From: an uncultured Oscillibacter sp.
Lineage (GTDB): Bacteria; Bacillota; Clostridia; Oscillospirales; Oscillospiraceae
Direction: 5' to 3'
Length of the DNA: 33,350 nt
Assembly (NCBI GenBank): GCA_900770295.1
Contig: CAAGJQ010000026.1
Location: 1 to 33,350, forward strand
Part shown: positions 24,823-31,390 of the stretch, piece after piece
How positions within the stretch are numbered: the stretch's first letter is position 1
Layout of the letters: each line of letters starts with the position of its first letter
Translations under genes and position numbers: made by a program
The notes under the pieces: generated by a model
Databases searched by the model: none
Told to the model about the DNA's origin: nothing
What the model saw: only the letters and a program-made list of their open reading frames with translations

Positions 24823-26100
24823 ATGGAAAAAACGCCGCATTATGACAGCTATGTGGAGATTTTGAAGGAAGAACTGATTCCCGCCATGGGCTGCACAGAG
24901 CCCATCGCCATTGCCCTGGCCGCCGCCAAGGCAAGAGACGCCCTGGGAAGGATGCCGGAGAGGTGTCAGGCGGAGGTCAGCGGCAACATCATCAAAAATG
25001 TGAAAGCCGTCACCGTTCCGAATACGGGCGGCCTGAAGGGAATTGAGGCCAGCGTGGCCGCCGGCGCCGTGGCGGGCCGGGCGGACCTGGAGCTGGAGGT
25101 GCTGTCCCAGGTGACGCCGCAGGAGATCGAGGCCATGCGGGAGTTCCTGGAGACCCGGGAGATCAAGGTGATCCCCGCGACGGGAGACCGGGTGTTCTAC
25201 ATCAAGGTCACGGTCTGGGCGGAGGGCCACTCCGCCTGCTGTGAGATCGTGGACTACCACACCAATATCATCCTGATCCAGCGGGATGAGGAGGTGCTGT
25301 TCCACGCGGAGCCTACGGAGGGAGGCAAGCCGGAGCAGACGGACCGCTCGGTCCTGAATGTGGAGGAGATCGTCCGGTTTGCCGACTGTCTGGATGTGGC
25401 GGATGTGGAAGAGGTCCTCAGCCGTCAGGTCTCGTACAACAGCGCCATTTCCGCCGAGGGAATGACGGGAAAGTGGGGCGCCGCCATCGGCAAGACCCTG
25501 CGGAACCTCTACGGCGATGACGTGGCTGTCCGGGCCAAGGCGGCGGCAGCGGCGGGCTCCGACGCCCGCATGAGCGGCTGCGAGATGCCGGTGGTGATCG
25601 TCTCCGGCAGCGGCAACCAGGGCATGACCACCTCTCTGCCGGTCATCGAGTACGCGCGGGACATGAAGGCCACCGACGAGGAGCTGTACCGCGCCCTGGC
25701 CGTGGCGAATCTGGTGACCATTCACCAGAAGACCGGGATCGGGCGGCTGTCCGCCTTCTGCGGGGCGGTCAGCGCGGGCTGCGGCGCGGCGGCGGGTATC
25801 GCCTATCTGCGGGGCGGACGGTTTGACATCATCGCCCACACCATCGCCAACACGCTGGCCATCTGCTCCGGCATGATCTGCGACGGCGCGAAGCCCTCCT
25901 GCGCGGCGAAGATCGCATCCGCCGTGGACGCGGGCCTGATGGGATACAACATGTACCTGAACGGCGGCCACCAGTTCGTGGGCGGCGAGGGCATCATCCA
26001 GAAGGGCGTGGAGAATACCATCGTCAATGTGGGCCGTCTGGCCCGTCAGGGAATGCGCCGCACCGACGAGGAGATCCTGGATATCATGGTTGGGCGCTGA
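24823..26100 (+). CDS. L-cysteine desulfidase / L-serine dehydratase alpha-like Fe-S enzyme (CyuA family)
   Basis: This 425-residue protein fits the UPF0597/CyuA family. Characterised members use a [4Fe-4S] cluster to break L-cysteine into pyruvate, ammonia and sulfide. Conserved cysteines are C24 in AMGCTEP, C313/C320 in FCGAVSAGCG, and C353 and C360 in MICDGAKPSC, matching the expected cluster spacing. SGSGNQGMTTSLPV (261-274) is another family signature. AAGGAGGG sits just before the ATG at 24823. It is monocistronic, with no adjacent CyuP-type transporter. Serine dehydratase activity is the alternative reading. Confidence 0.88.
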   Translation: MEKTPHYDSYVEILKEELIPAMGCTEPIAIALAAAKARDALGRMPERCQAEVSGNIIKNVKAVTVPNTGGLKGIEASVAAGAVAGRADLELEVLSQVTPQEIEAMREFLETREIKVIPATGDRVFYIKVTVWAEGHSACCEIVDYHTNIILIQRDEEVLFHAEPTEGGKPEQTDRSVLNVEEIVRFADCLDVADVEEVLSRQVSYNSAISAEGMTGKWGAAIGKTLRNLYGDDVAVRAKAAAAAGSDARMSGCEMPVVIVSGSGNQGMTTSLPVIEYARDMKATDEELYRALAVANLVTIHQKTGIGRLSAFCGAVSAGCGAAAGIAYLRGGRFDIIAHTIANTLAICSGMICDGAKPSCAAKIASAVDAGLMGYNMYLNGGHQFVGGEGIIQKGVENTIVNVGRLARQGMRRTDEEILDIMVGR

Positions 26101-26113
26101 GAAATACGGAATG

Positions 26114-26147
26114 AGACAGACGGGACCCGAAGCCCCGTCTGTCTTTT
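26114..26147 (+). terminator. Terminator of the cysteine desulfidase gene
   Basis: AGACAGACGGG (26114-26124) and CCCGTCTGTCT (26134-26144) form an 11-bp stem followed by TTTT. Confidence 0.85.
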
Positions 26148-26227
26148 CAACCATAGAGATCGAGCACGAAAAAAAGAAACTTCATTTGGCAGAATATACA
26201 AAAAAATACACCGGGCAAGAAAACACA

Positions 26228-26256
26228 TTGACAAAAAAGTGGATAGATGTTAAGAA
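26228..26256 (+). promoter_or_regulatory. Promoter of the mgtC-like operon
   Basis: TTGACA (26228-26233), a 17-base spacer and TAAGAA (26251-26256). The predicted start near 26263 leaves a leader of about 160 bases. Confidence 0.65.
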
Positions 26257-26274
26257 TAAGAAATACTAACGCGA

Positions 26275-26424
26275 GATTGCGTGGATCTGCATGAACGCAA
26301 ACGTTTTCAAAACGCGGCGCCGCTTGTGTGCGCCGTTCAAACAGGGAGGGGGAAGAAGTGGCCTGGCCAGTTCTTCCTTTCAAATTATCGCGAGGCGGTT
26401 GGCCTCGGAAAGGGAGGGATCGCT
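26275..26424 (+). promoter_or_regulatory. Structured leader of the mgtC-like operon
   Basis: The leader contains TTGCGT/ACGCAA, CGTTTT/AAAACG and CGGCGC/GCGCCG hairpins. GGAAGAAGTGG/CCAGTTCTTCC (26351-26377) follows, ending in TTTC. A possible short frame begins at GTG 26358 behind AGGGAGGGGG and overlaps the mgtC start out of frame. I find no match to the Mg2+ M-box or other riboswitch consensus. Role unknown. Confidence 0.4.
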
Positions 26425-27150
26425 ATGGAAGCAGTGCTTGACTATCTGCAGCAGATGAATTTTGCCACTGTGATGGTGCGGCTGACGATGGCAATGCTCT
26501 TTGGCGGACTGATCGGACTGGAACGGGAGAGGAAGCGCCGGCCTGCCGGTTTCCGGACGTATATGCTGGTGTGCCTGGGCGCGGCGCTGACCATGCTCCT
26601 AAGTCAGTATGAATTTTATATGGTGACCCATGACTGGGTGGAGCTGGCGGCGGAGATCGGGATCCGGACCGATGTGTCCCGCTTCGGGGCCCAGGTGATC
26701 AACGGCATCGGCTTTCTGGGCGCCGGCACCATTATTGTCACGGGGCATCAGGAGGTCAAGGGCCTGACCACGGCGGCGGGCCTCTGGGCATCCGCCTGCA
26801 TGGGACTTGCCATCGGCGCCGGTTTTTATGAGTGCGTGATCCTGGGATTCCTGCTGATCTTTCTCTCCATCCGGCTGCTGCCCTTTGTTGAGAACTGGAT
26901 CATTGAAAATGCGCGCCATATGAACATCTATGTGGAATTTGAATCCCTGGACGATGTGGGCGAGATCATCGGCCGCATCAAGTCCCAGGATGTGCAGATT
27001 TATGATGTGGATATCGACCACGGCAGGGAGGAGAAGTCCCGGAATCCCAGCGCGGTGTTTTCCATCTGCCTGAACAAAAAGCAGCTCCATGCCCAGGTCC
27101 TGGCCGCGATTTCGGAACTGGAGAGCGTGCGCACCATCGACGAGATCTGA
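26425..27150 (+). CDS. MgtC/SapB family membrane protein (first of a tandem pair)
   Basis: This 241-residue protein has the MgtC membrane domain: GLIGLERERKRRPAGFRTYM (28-47), GIGFLGAGTIIV (94-105) and GLTTAAGLWASA (113-124). About five membrane segments are followed by a cytoplasmic ACT-like domain (about 155-241). MgtC proteins in pathogens affect growth at low Mg2+ and modulate ATP synthase or phosphate uptake; the role in commensals is unclear. AAAGGGAGGG upstream selects the ATG at 26425. A close paralogue follows 16 bases later. Confidence 0.92.
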   Translation: MEAVLDYLQQMNFATVMVRLTMAMLFGGLIGLERERKRRPAGFRTYMLVCLGAALTMLLSQYEFYMVTHDWVELAAEIGIRTDVSRFGAQVINGIGFLGAGTIIVTGHQEVKGLTTAAGLWASACMGLAIGAGFYECVILGFLLIFLSIRLLPFVENWIIENARHMNIYVEFESLDDVGEIIGRIKSQDVQIYDVDIDHGREEKSRNPSAVFSICLNKKQLHAQVLAAISELESVRTIDEI

Positions 27151-27166
27151 GGGGGGAGGGACTACA

Positions 27167-27859
27167 ATGTTATCCATTTTTGACGGCTTGCGGACGGTGA
27201 CGATGCTGTCCGTCACGGTGCGGATGCTGCTGGCTGTGGCCTGCGGCGGCGTGATCGGTATTGAGCGGGAGTATAAGCGCCGCCCCGCCGGTTTCCGCAC
27301 CCATATTCTGATCTGCCTGGGCGCGGCCATGACGACCCTGACCAGCCAGTATCTGTATCTGAACATGCACTACTATACCGACATGGCCCGACTGGGCGCT
27401 CAGGTGGTGGCCGGCATCGGCTTCATCGGCGCGGGCGCCATTATTGTCACCCGGCGGCAGCGGGTCAAGGGGCTGACCACGGCGGCGGGCCTCTGGGCAT
27501 CTGCCATTATCGGTCTGGCGCTGGGCGGCGGCTTTTACGAGGGCGGCATCTTCGCAACGCTGCTGATCCTGCTGGCGGAGCTGTTTTTCTCCAAGCTGGA
27601 GTACCGGATGCTGGAGAATGCGCCGGAGATCAACCTGTATATGGAGTACACGGATAAACGCTGCCTGGAGAAGGTGCTGAAGCTATACCGGGACCTGAAC
27701 CTGAAGATCCTGAATATGGAGATCACCCGCTCCACCGGCAGCGAAAAACACAATGCCTGCGCCATCTTCTCCCTGCGGCTGAACAAAAAATGCAAGGTGG
27801 AGCAGCTGCTGGCCAAGGTCAGCGGCACGGAAGGCGTTGTGTCCGTGGAAGAACTGTGA
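27167..27859 (+). CDS. MgtC/SapB family membrane protein (second of a tandem pair)
   Basis: This 230-residue protein is a paralogue of the preceding gene. GGVIGIEREYKRRPAGFRTH (27-46), GIGFIGAGAIIV (83-94) and GLTTAAGLWASA (102-113) align without gaps in the membrane core. The C-terminal domains are less alike but both contain LNKK. It starts 16 bases after the first copy, behind a G-rich site (GGGGGGAGGG), so they are cotranscribed. Two diverged copies suggest distinct or heteromeric roles. Confidence 0.92.
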   Translation: MLSIFDGLRTVTMLSVTVRMLLAVACGGVIGIEREYKRRPAGFRTHILICLGAAMTTLTSQYLYLNMHYYTDMARLGAQVVAGIGFIGAGAIIVTRRQRVKGLTTAAGLWASAIIGLALGGGFYEGGIFATLLILLAELFFSKLEYRMLENAPEINLYMEYTDKRCLEKVLKLYRDLNLKILNMEITRSTGSEKHNACAIFSLRLNKKCKVEQLLAKVSGTEGVVSVEEL

Positions 27860-27895
27860 TAGAATGGACATCACTACATAAGAGGGGGAAACGGT

Positions 27896-28777
27896 ATGGG
27901 AAAAGAATATGATGTGCTGGTCATCGGACCAGTCTCTCTGGACCATAATATCGACTATCAGGGCAATGAGCGCAAGGAGGTCGGCGGCGCCGTAGTGGCA
28001 TCGGGGTTTGCGGCGGCCAAAAGCGGTAACCGGACGGCCCTGTTCACCAAGCTGAACCCCGCGGACGCCGATGTGGAGGAGCGGTTCAGAGGCTCCGGCG
28101 CGGATGTGTACTGGAAGGAGTCCAGGGCCACCTGCTCCATCCGCAACCAGTATTTCACCGCCGATAAGGAAAAGCGGGCCTGCACCTCCATGGGCGTGTG
28201 CGACCCCTTCCAATTCGAGGAGCTGCCCGACATCGAGACGAAGATCTACCACTTCGCCGGACTGGTGTACGGGGACTTCGACGGCGCGCTGTTCGCCGAG
28301 GCGGCGAAGCACGGCAAGGTGGCGGTGGACGTCCAGTGCCTGCTGCGGCATGTGGAGCCGGACAGGACCATGGCCTTCCACGACTGGGCGGAGAAGATGG
28401 AATACCTGCCGGTGATCGACTATCTCAAGACCGACGCGGCGGAGGCCGAGATCCTGACCGGCCTGACGGACCGGGCGGAGGCGGCGAAGCTGCTTCACAG
28501 CTGGGGCGCCAAAGAGGTCCTCATCACCCACAACACGGAAGTCCTGGCCTATGACGGCCGGAAGATCTACACCTGCCCCATCAAGGCCCGGAACCTGTCT
28601 GGCCGCACGGGGCGGGGTGACACCACCTTCGCCGGCTACATCACCGAGCGCCAGCGGGCCGGCATCGCCGAGGCGCTGCTGTACTGCACGGCCCTGGTCT
28701 CCCTGAAAATGGAGACCCCCGGCCCCTTCCAGGGCACCCGGCAGGATGTGCTGGATTACATTAAGGAGTTCTATTAA
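27896..28777 (+). CDS. PfkB-family carbohydrate/nucleoside kinase
   Basis: This 293-residue protein has the ribokinase fold. The N-terminus is VLVIGPVSLDHNIDY, and the C-terminal signature NLSGRTGRGDTTFAGY (233-248) includes catalytic Asp242. The first PfkB motif is shortened to EVGGAVVASGFAA. Substrate is not inferable. AGAGGGGG precedes the ATG, 36 bases after the second mgtC-like gene, so it is probably the last gene of that operon, closed by a strong terminator. A kinase behind an MgtC pair is unusual. Confidence 0.85.
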   Translation: MGKEYDVLVIGPVSLDHNIDYQGNERKEVGGAVVASGFAAAKSGNRTALFTKLNPADADVEERFRGSGADVYWKESRATCSIRNQYFTADKEKRACTSMGVCDPFQFEELPDIETKIYHFAGLVYGDFDGALFAEAAKHGKVAVDVQCLLRHVEPDRTMAFHDWAEKMEYLPVIDYLKTDAAEAEILTGLTDRAEAAKLLHSWGAKEVLITHNTEVLAYDGRKIYTCPIKARNLSGRTGRGDTTFAGYITERQRAGIAEALLYCTALVSLKMETPGPFQGTRQDVLDYIKEFY

Positions 28778-28790
28778 AAACGTCCGGAAG

Positions 28791-28822
28791 AGCCGTCCGT
28801 GTGGTACACGGACGGCTTTTTT
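28791..28822 (+). terminator. Terminator of the mgtC-kinase operon
   Basis: AGCCGTCCGTGT and ACACGGACGGCT form a 12-bp stem with a GGT loop and a T-run. Confidence 0.92.
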
Positions 28823-28879
28823 GTCCATATAGCAAGAATACGCGTCGGCGTTGGACGGACAAATTGGCGAAAAATGGTG

Positions 28880-28916
28880 TTGACAACCATGCGGCGGAGT
28901 GGTATGGTAGTACCAC
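28880..28916 (+). promoter_or_regulatory. Promoter of the glycine-riboswitch transcript, with an inverted repeat over the -10
   Basis: TTGACA (28880-28885), a 17-base spacer and TATGGT (28903-28908). GTGGTA-TGGTAG-TACCAC (28899-28916) is a perfect inverted repeat over the -10 and start site, so a protein repressor could act in addition to the riboswitch. Confidence 0.7.
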
Positions 28917-28939
28917 AATTCAAAAAACGGCAAACGAAG

Positions 28940-29102
28940 TTCTTAGGGAAGCGGCGAAAGCCCGCCGAAGGAGTAAAACTCTCAGGCGCCCGGCGTACCG
29001 GGTGGGGACTAAGAATGGATGTGGCTCTGGAGAAGCCCGGCAACGGGTACCGAAGGTGCAAGGCGGCGTCAGCCGCTGAATCTCTCAGGTAAAAGGACAG
29101 AG
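28940..29102 (+). ncRNA. Tandem glycine riboswitch
   Basis: Two consecutive glycine aptamers are recognisable. Aptamer I is bounded by TTCTTAG (28940-28946) and CTAAGAA (29009-29015). It contains GCCGAAGGAGTAAAACTC and then TCAGGCGCC, the family core. Aptamer II is closed by CTCTG (29025-29029) and CAGAG (29098-29102), and contains ACCGAAGGTGCAAG and CTCTCAGGTAAAAGGACAG, close to the Rfam-type consensus. The short linker (29016-29024) is typical of cooperative tandem switches. Downstream lie a hairpin and a terminator, then an AGCS amino acid symporter, a standard target. Such switches usually turn expression on with glycine, but the sign of control here is not proven. Confidence 0.93.
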
Positions 29103-29148
29103 TAGGGGAAGACGGACAGGCGTCCGTTGTATTCTGCGCTTTCTTTTC

Positions 29149-29181
29149 CGGAGCGGCTGAGATTTCAGCCGTTCCGTTTTT
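29149..29181 (+). terminator. Expression-platform terminator of the glycine riboswitch
   Basis: CGGAGCGGCTGA (29149-29160) and TCAGCCGTTCCG (29165-29176) form a 12-bp stem with one G-U, followed by TTTTT. A further ACGGAC/GTCCGT stem (29112-29126) lies between the aptamer and this terminator and may be part of the switching structure. Confidence 0.85.
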
Positions 29182-29206
29182 ATTTATGCAGGAGGGAAAC
29201 AACATT

Positions 29207-30613
29207 ATGGCAGCATTTATGGAATCCTTGGAGGCGGCACTCTATCCCGTCGTATGCGACATCAACACCTATCTGTCCAGCTATATTCTGGTCTTTCTGC
29301 TCATCGCGGTGGGCGTGTGGTACTCCGTCAAGACCGGGTTCGTCCAGGTCCGCTGCTTCGGCGAGGGCATGCGGAAGGTCTTCGGCAACCTGTCCCTGCG
29401 GGGCGGGAAGCAGGAGCGCGGCATGAGCTCCTTCCAGGCTCTGGCCACCGCCATTGCCGCCCAGGTGGGCACCGGCAACATCGTGGGCGCCTCCGGCGCC
29501 ATCCTCACCGGCGGTCCCGGCGCTATCTTCTGGATGTGGATCATCGCCTTCTTCGGCATGGCCACCATCTACGCTGAGGCTACCCTGGCTCTCAAGACCC
29601 GCGTCATTGACAAGGACGGCACCATCCACGGCGGCCCCGTGTACTACATCACCACCGCCTTCAAGGGCGCCTTCGGCAAATTCCTGGCCGGCTTCTTCGC
29701 CGTGGCTATCATCCTGGCCCTGGGCTTCATGGGCTGCATGGTCCAGTCCAACTCCATCGGCTCCACCTTTGAGACCGCTTTCGGCATCCCCTCCTGGATC
29801 GTGGGTCTGGTGCTGGTGGTCATCTGCGGCATCATCTTCCTGGGCGGCGTCCAGCGTCTGGCCTCCGTGACGGAGAAGATCGTCCCCATCATGGCGTGCA
29901 TCTTCCTGGTGGGCGGCCTGATCATCCTGATCGTCCGCATCAAGTACATCCCCGCCACCTTCGCCATGATCTTCAAGTACGCCTTCCAGCCCCAGGCCAT
30001 CATCGGCGGCGGCTTCGGCTACGCCATCAAGACCGCTATCAGCCAGGGCGCCAAGCGGGGCCTGTTCTCCAATGAGGCCGGTATGGGCTCCACGCCTCAC
30101 GCCCATGCCCAGGCCAACGTGGCCGACCCCCACGACCAGGGCGTTGTGGCCATGATCGGCGTGTTCATCGACACCTTCGTGGTGCTGACCCTGAACGCTC
30201 TGGTGATCATCTCCACCCTGTACACCTCCGACGGCATCCTGGCCTCCGGCACCATCCCCGAGGGCATCGGCAAGGCCAACCTGGCGCAGACCGCTTTCGG
30301 CACCGTGTTTGGCAGCAGCCTGGGCGCCGCGTTCGTGGCTATCTGCCTGTTCTTCTTCGCCTTCTCCACCGTGCTGAGCTGGAACCTGTTCGGCAAGATC
30401 AACGTCATCTATCTCTTCGGCAAGAAGTCCGCCAAGGTCTATTCCGTCATCGCCCTGGTGTTCATCTTCCTGGGCACCGTCATGAGCAATGACCTGGTGT
30501 GGGAGCTGACCGATATGTTCAACAACCTGATGGTCATTCCCAACGCCATCGCCCTGTTCGCCCTGACCGGTATGGTGGTGGGCGTGGTCCACAAGACCGG
30601 AGCCCGGAAATAA
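29207..30613 (+). CDS. AGCS family sodium:alanine/glycine symporter
   Basis: This 468-residue membrane protein imports alanine or glycine with sodium. The AGCS signature GTGNIVGASGAILTGGPGAI and the following FWMWIIAFFGMATIYAE are present, as is AKRGLFSNEAGMGSTPHAHA. About ten to eleven hydrophobic segments are visible and the length is standard. AGGAGGG (29190-29196) is 10 bases from the ATG at 29207; the upstream in-frame ATG at 29186 lies before the ribosome-binding site. Control by the tandem glycine riboswitch points to glycine as substrate. Family members may also handle alanine. Confidence 0.95.
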   Translation: MAAFMESLEAALYPVVCDINTYLSSYILVFLLIAVGVWYSVKTGFVQVRCFGEGMRKVFGNLSLRGGKQERGMSSFQALATAIAAQVGTGNIVGASGAILTGGPGAIFWMWIIAFFGMATIYAEATLALKTRVIDKDGTIHGGPVYYITTAFKGAFGKFLAGFFAVAIILALGFMGCMVQSNSIGSTFETAFGIPSWIVGLVLVVICGIIFLGGVQRLASVTEKIVPIMACIFLVGGLIILIVRIKYIPATFAMIFKYAFQPQAIIGGGFGYAIKTAISQGAKRGLFSNEAGMGSTPHAHAQANVADPHDQGVVAMIGVFIDTFVVLTLNALVIISTLYTSDGILASGTIPEGIGKANLAQTAFGTVFGSSLGAAFVAICLFFFAFSTVLSWNLFGKINVIYLFGKKSAKVYSVIALVFIFLGTVMSNDLVWELTDMFNNLMVIPNAIALFALTGMVVGVVHKTGARK

Positions 30614-30644
30614 AGCCCGCCGGAGGCCTGATTTCCCAATGATC

Positions 30645-30668
30645 TTCCCGCGGCCGGACTTGCGGGAA
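30645..30668 (+). other. Hairpin after the AGCS gene
   Basis: TTCCCGC (30645-30651) pairs with GCGGGAA (30662-30668). No U-run follows. It may stabilise the message 3' end ahead of the real terminator. Confidence 0.4.
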
Positions 30669-30696
30669 AGGCAAGTTCAGAAAACGTTCAGATTTT

Positions 30697-30729
30697 GCCG
30701 CCGTCCCATTTGGGACGGCGGCTTTTTTA
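30697..30729 (+). terminator. Terminator of the AGCS gene
   Basis: GCCGCCGTCCC and GGGACGGCGGC form an 11-bp stem with an ATTT loop, followed by six T. Confidence 0.93.
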
Positions 30730-30790
30730 TCGCTTTTACACAAAAAAGCGGCGCTAAAAACGTATGCTATGGCGAAAAAGCAAAAACGTT

Positions 30791-30819
30791 TTGACAGTCA
30801 TTCCCAGCTACTCTATAAT
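30791..30819 (+). promoter_or_regulatory. Full-consensus sigma-A promoter of the nuoEF-like operon
   Basis: TTGACA (30791-30796), exactly 17 bases, and TATAAT (30814-30819) match the consensus at every position. A GAATT-GACA-AATTC inverted repeat (30828-30841) lies at about the start of transcription and is a candidate repressor site. An AAGCGTCC/GGGCGCTT hairpin is at 30860-30881. Confidence 0.92.
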
Positions 30820-30907
30820 GAACCTACGAATTGACAAATTCATCACAGACTTTCCAGCGAAGCGTCCTGAGGGGGGCGCTTGATCAATCAAAAAAGGAGA
30901 TACGCCA

Positions 30908-31390
30908 ATGAGCAATGAATTGACGCGAGCCGGTGAGATCATCGAAAGCTATGGGTGTGACCAATCCAATCTGATCGCCATCATGCAGGAGATCCAGGCG
31001 GAGTACAAGTATCTCAGTGAGGAGTCTCTGACCCTGATCGCGGAGAAGCTGGGCATCAGCACCGCAAAGGTGTACAGCGTTGCGACCTTCTATGAGAATT
31101 TTTCCCTGGAAGCCAAGGGAAAGTACGTCGTCAAGGTCTGCGCCGGCACGGCCTGTCATGTCCGCAAATCCCAGCCCATTTATGACGCGATCCACGACTA
31201 TCTCGGCCTGACGGGTAAGAAAAAGACCTCCGCCGACGGCCTGTTTACCCTGGAGACGGTGGCCTGCCTGGGCGCCTGCGGCCTGGCCCCCGTCATGACC
31301 ATTGACGGCGAAGTCCACGCGAAGATGACGCCGGAAGCTGCTTTGGAACTGCTGGAGGATATTCGGAAAAAGGAGGGTGCTGCCGTATGA
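30908..31390 (+). CDS. nuoE: NuoE-like [2Fe-2S] subunit (HydC/HndA type) of an NAD(P)-linked hydrogenase or dehydrogenase
   Basis: This 160-residue protein has a helical N-terminal part (YLSEESLTLIAEKLGISTAKVYSVATFY) and a thioredoxin-like ferredoxin. Four cysteines bind a [2Fe-2S] cluster: C78 and C83 in CAGTACHV, C120 and C124 in CLGACGLAP. It carries electrons to or from the flavin subunit encoded next. AAGGAGA precedes the ATG. The stop overlaps the next start as ATGA. In fermentative clostridia this gene order (E-like, F-like, then a third subunit) usually marks an electron-bifurcating [FeFe] hydrogenase rather than respiratory complex I. Confidence 0.92.
   Translation: MSNELTRAGEIIESYGCDQSNLIAIMQEIQAEYKYLSEESLTLIAEKLGISTAKVYSVATFYENFSLEAKGKYVVKVCAGTACHVRKSQPIYDAIHDYLGLTGKKKTSADGLFTLETVACLGACGLAPVMTIDGEVHAKMTPEAALELLEDIRKKEGAAV

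Noticed and set aside
26257..26424. Mg2+ (M-box) riboswitch before the mgtC pair
   Set aside because: The leader has hairpins but none of the conserved M-box sequence blocks, so only an unassigned structured leader is reported.
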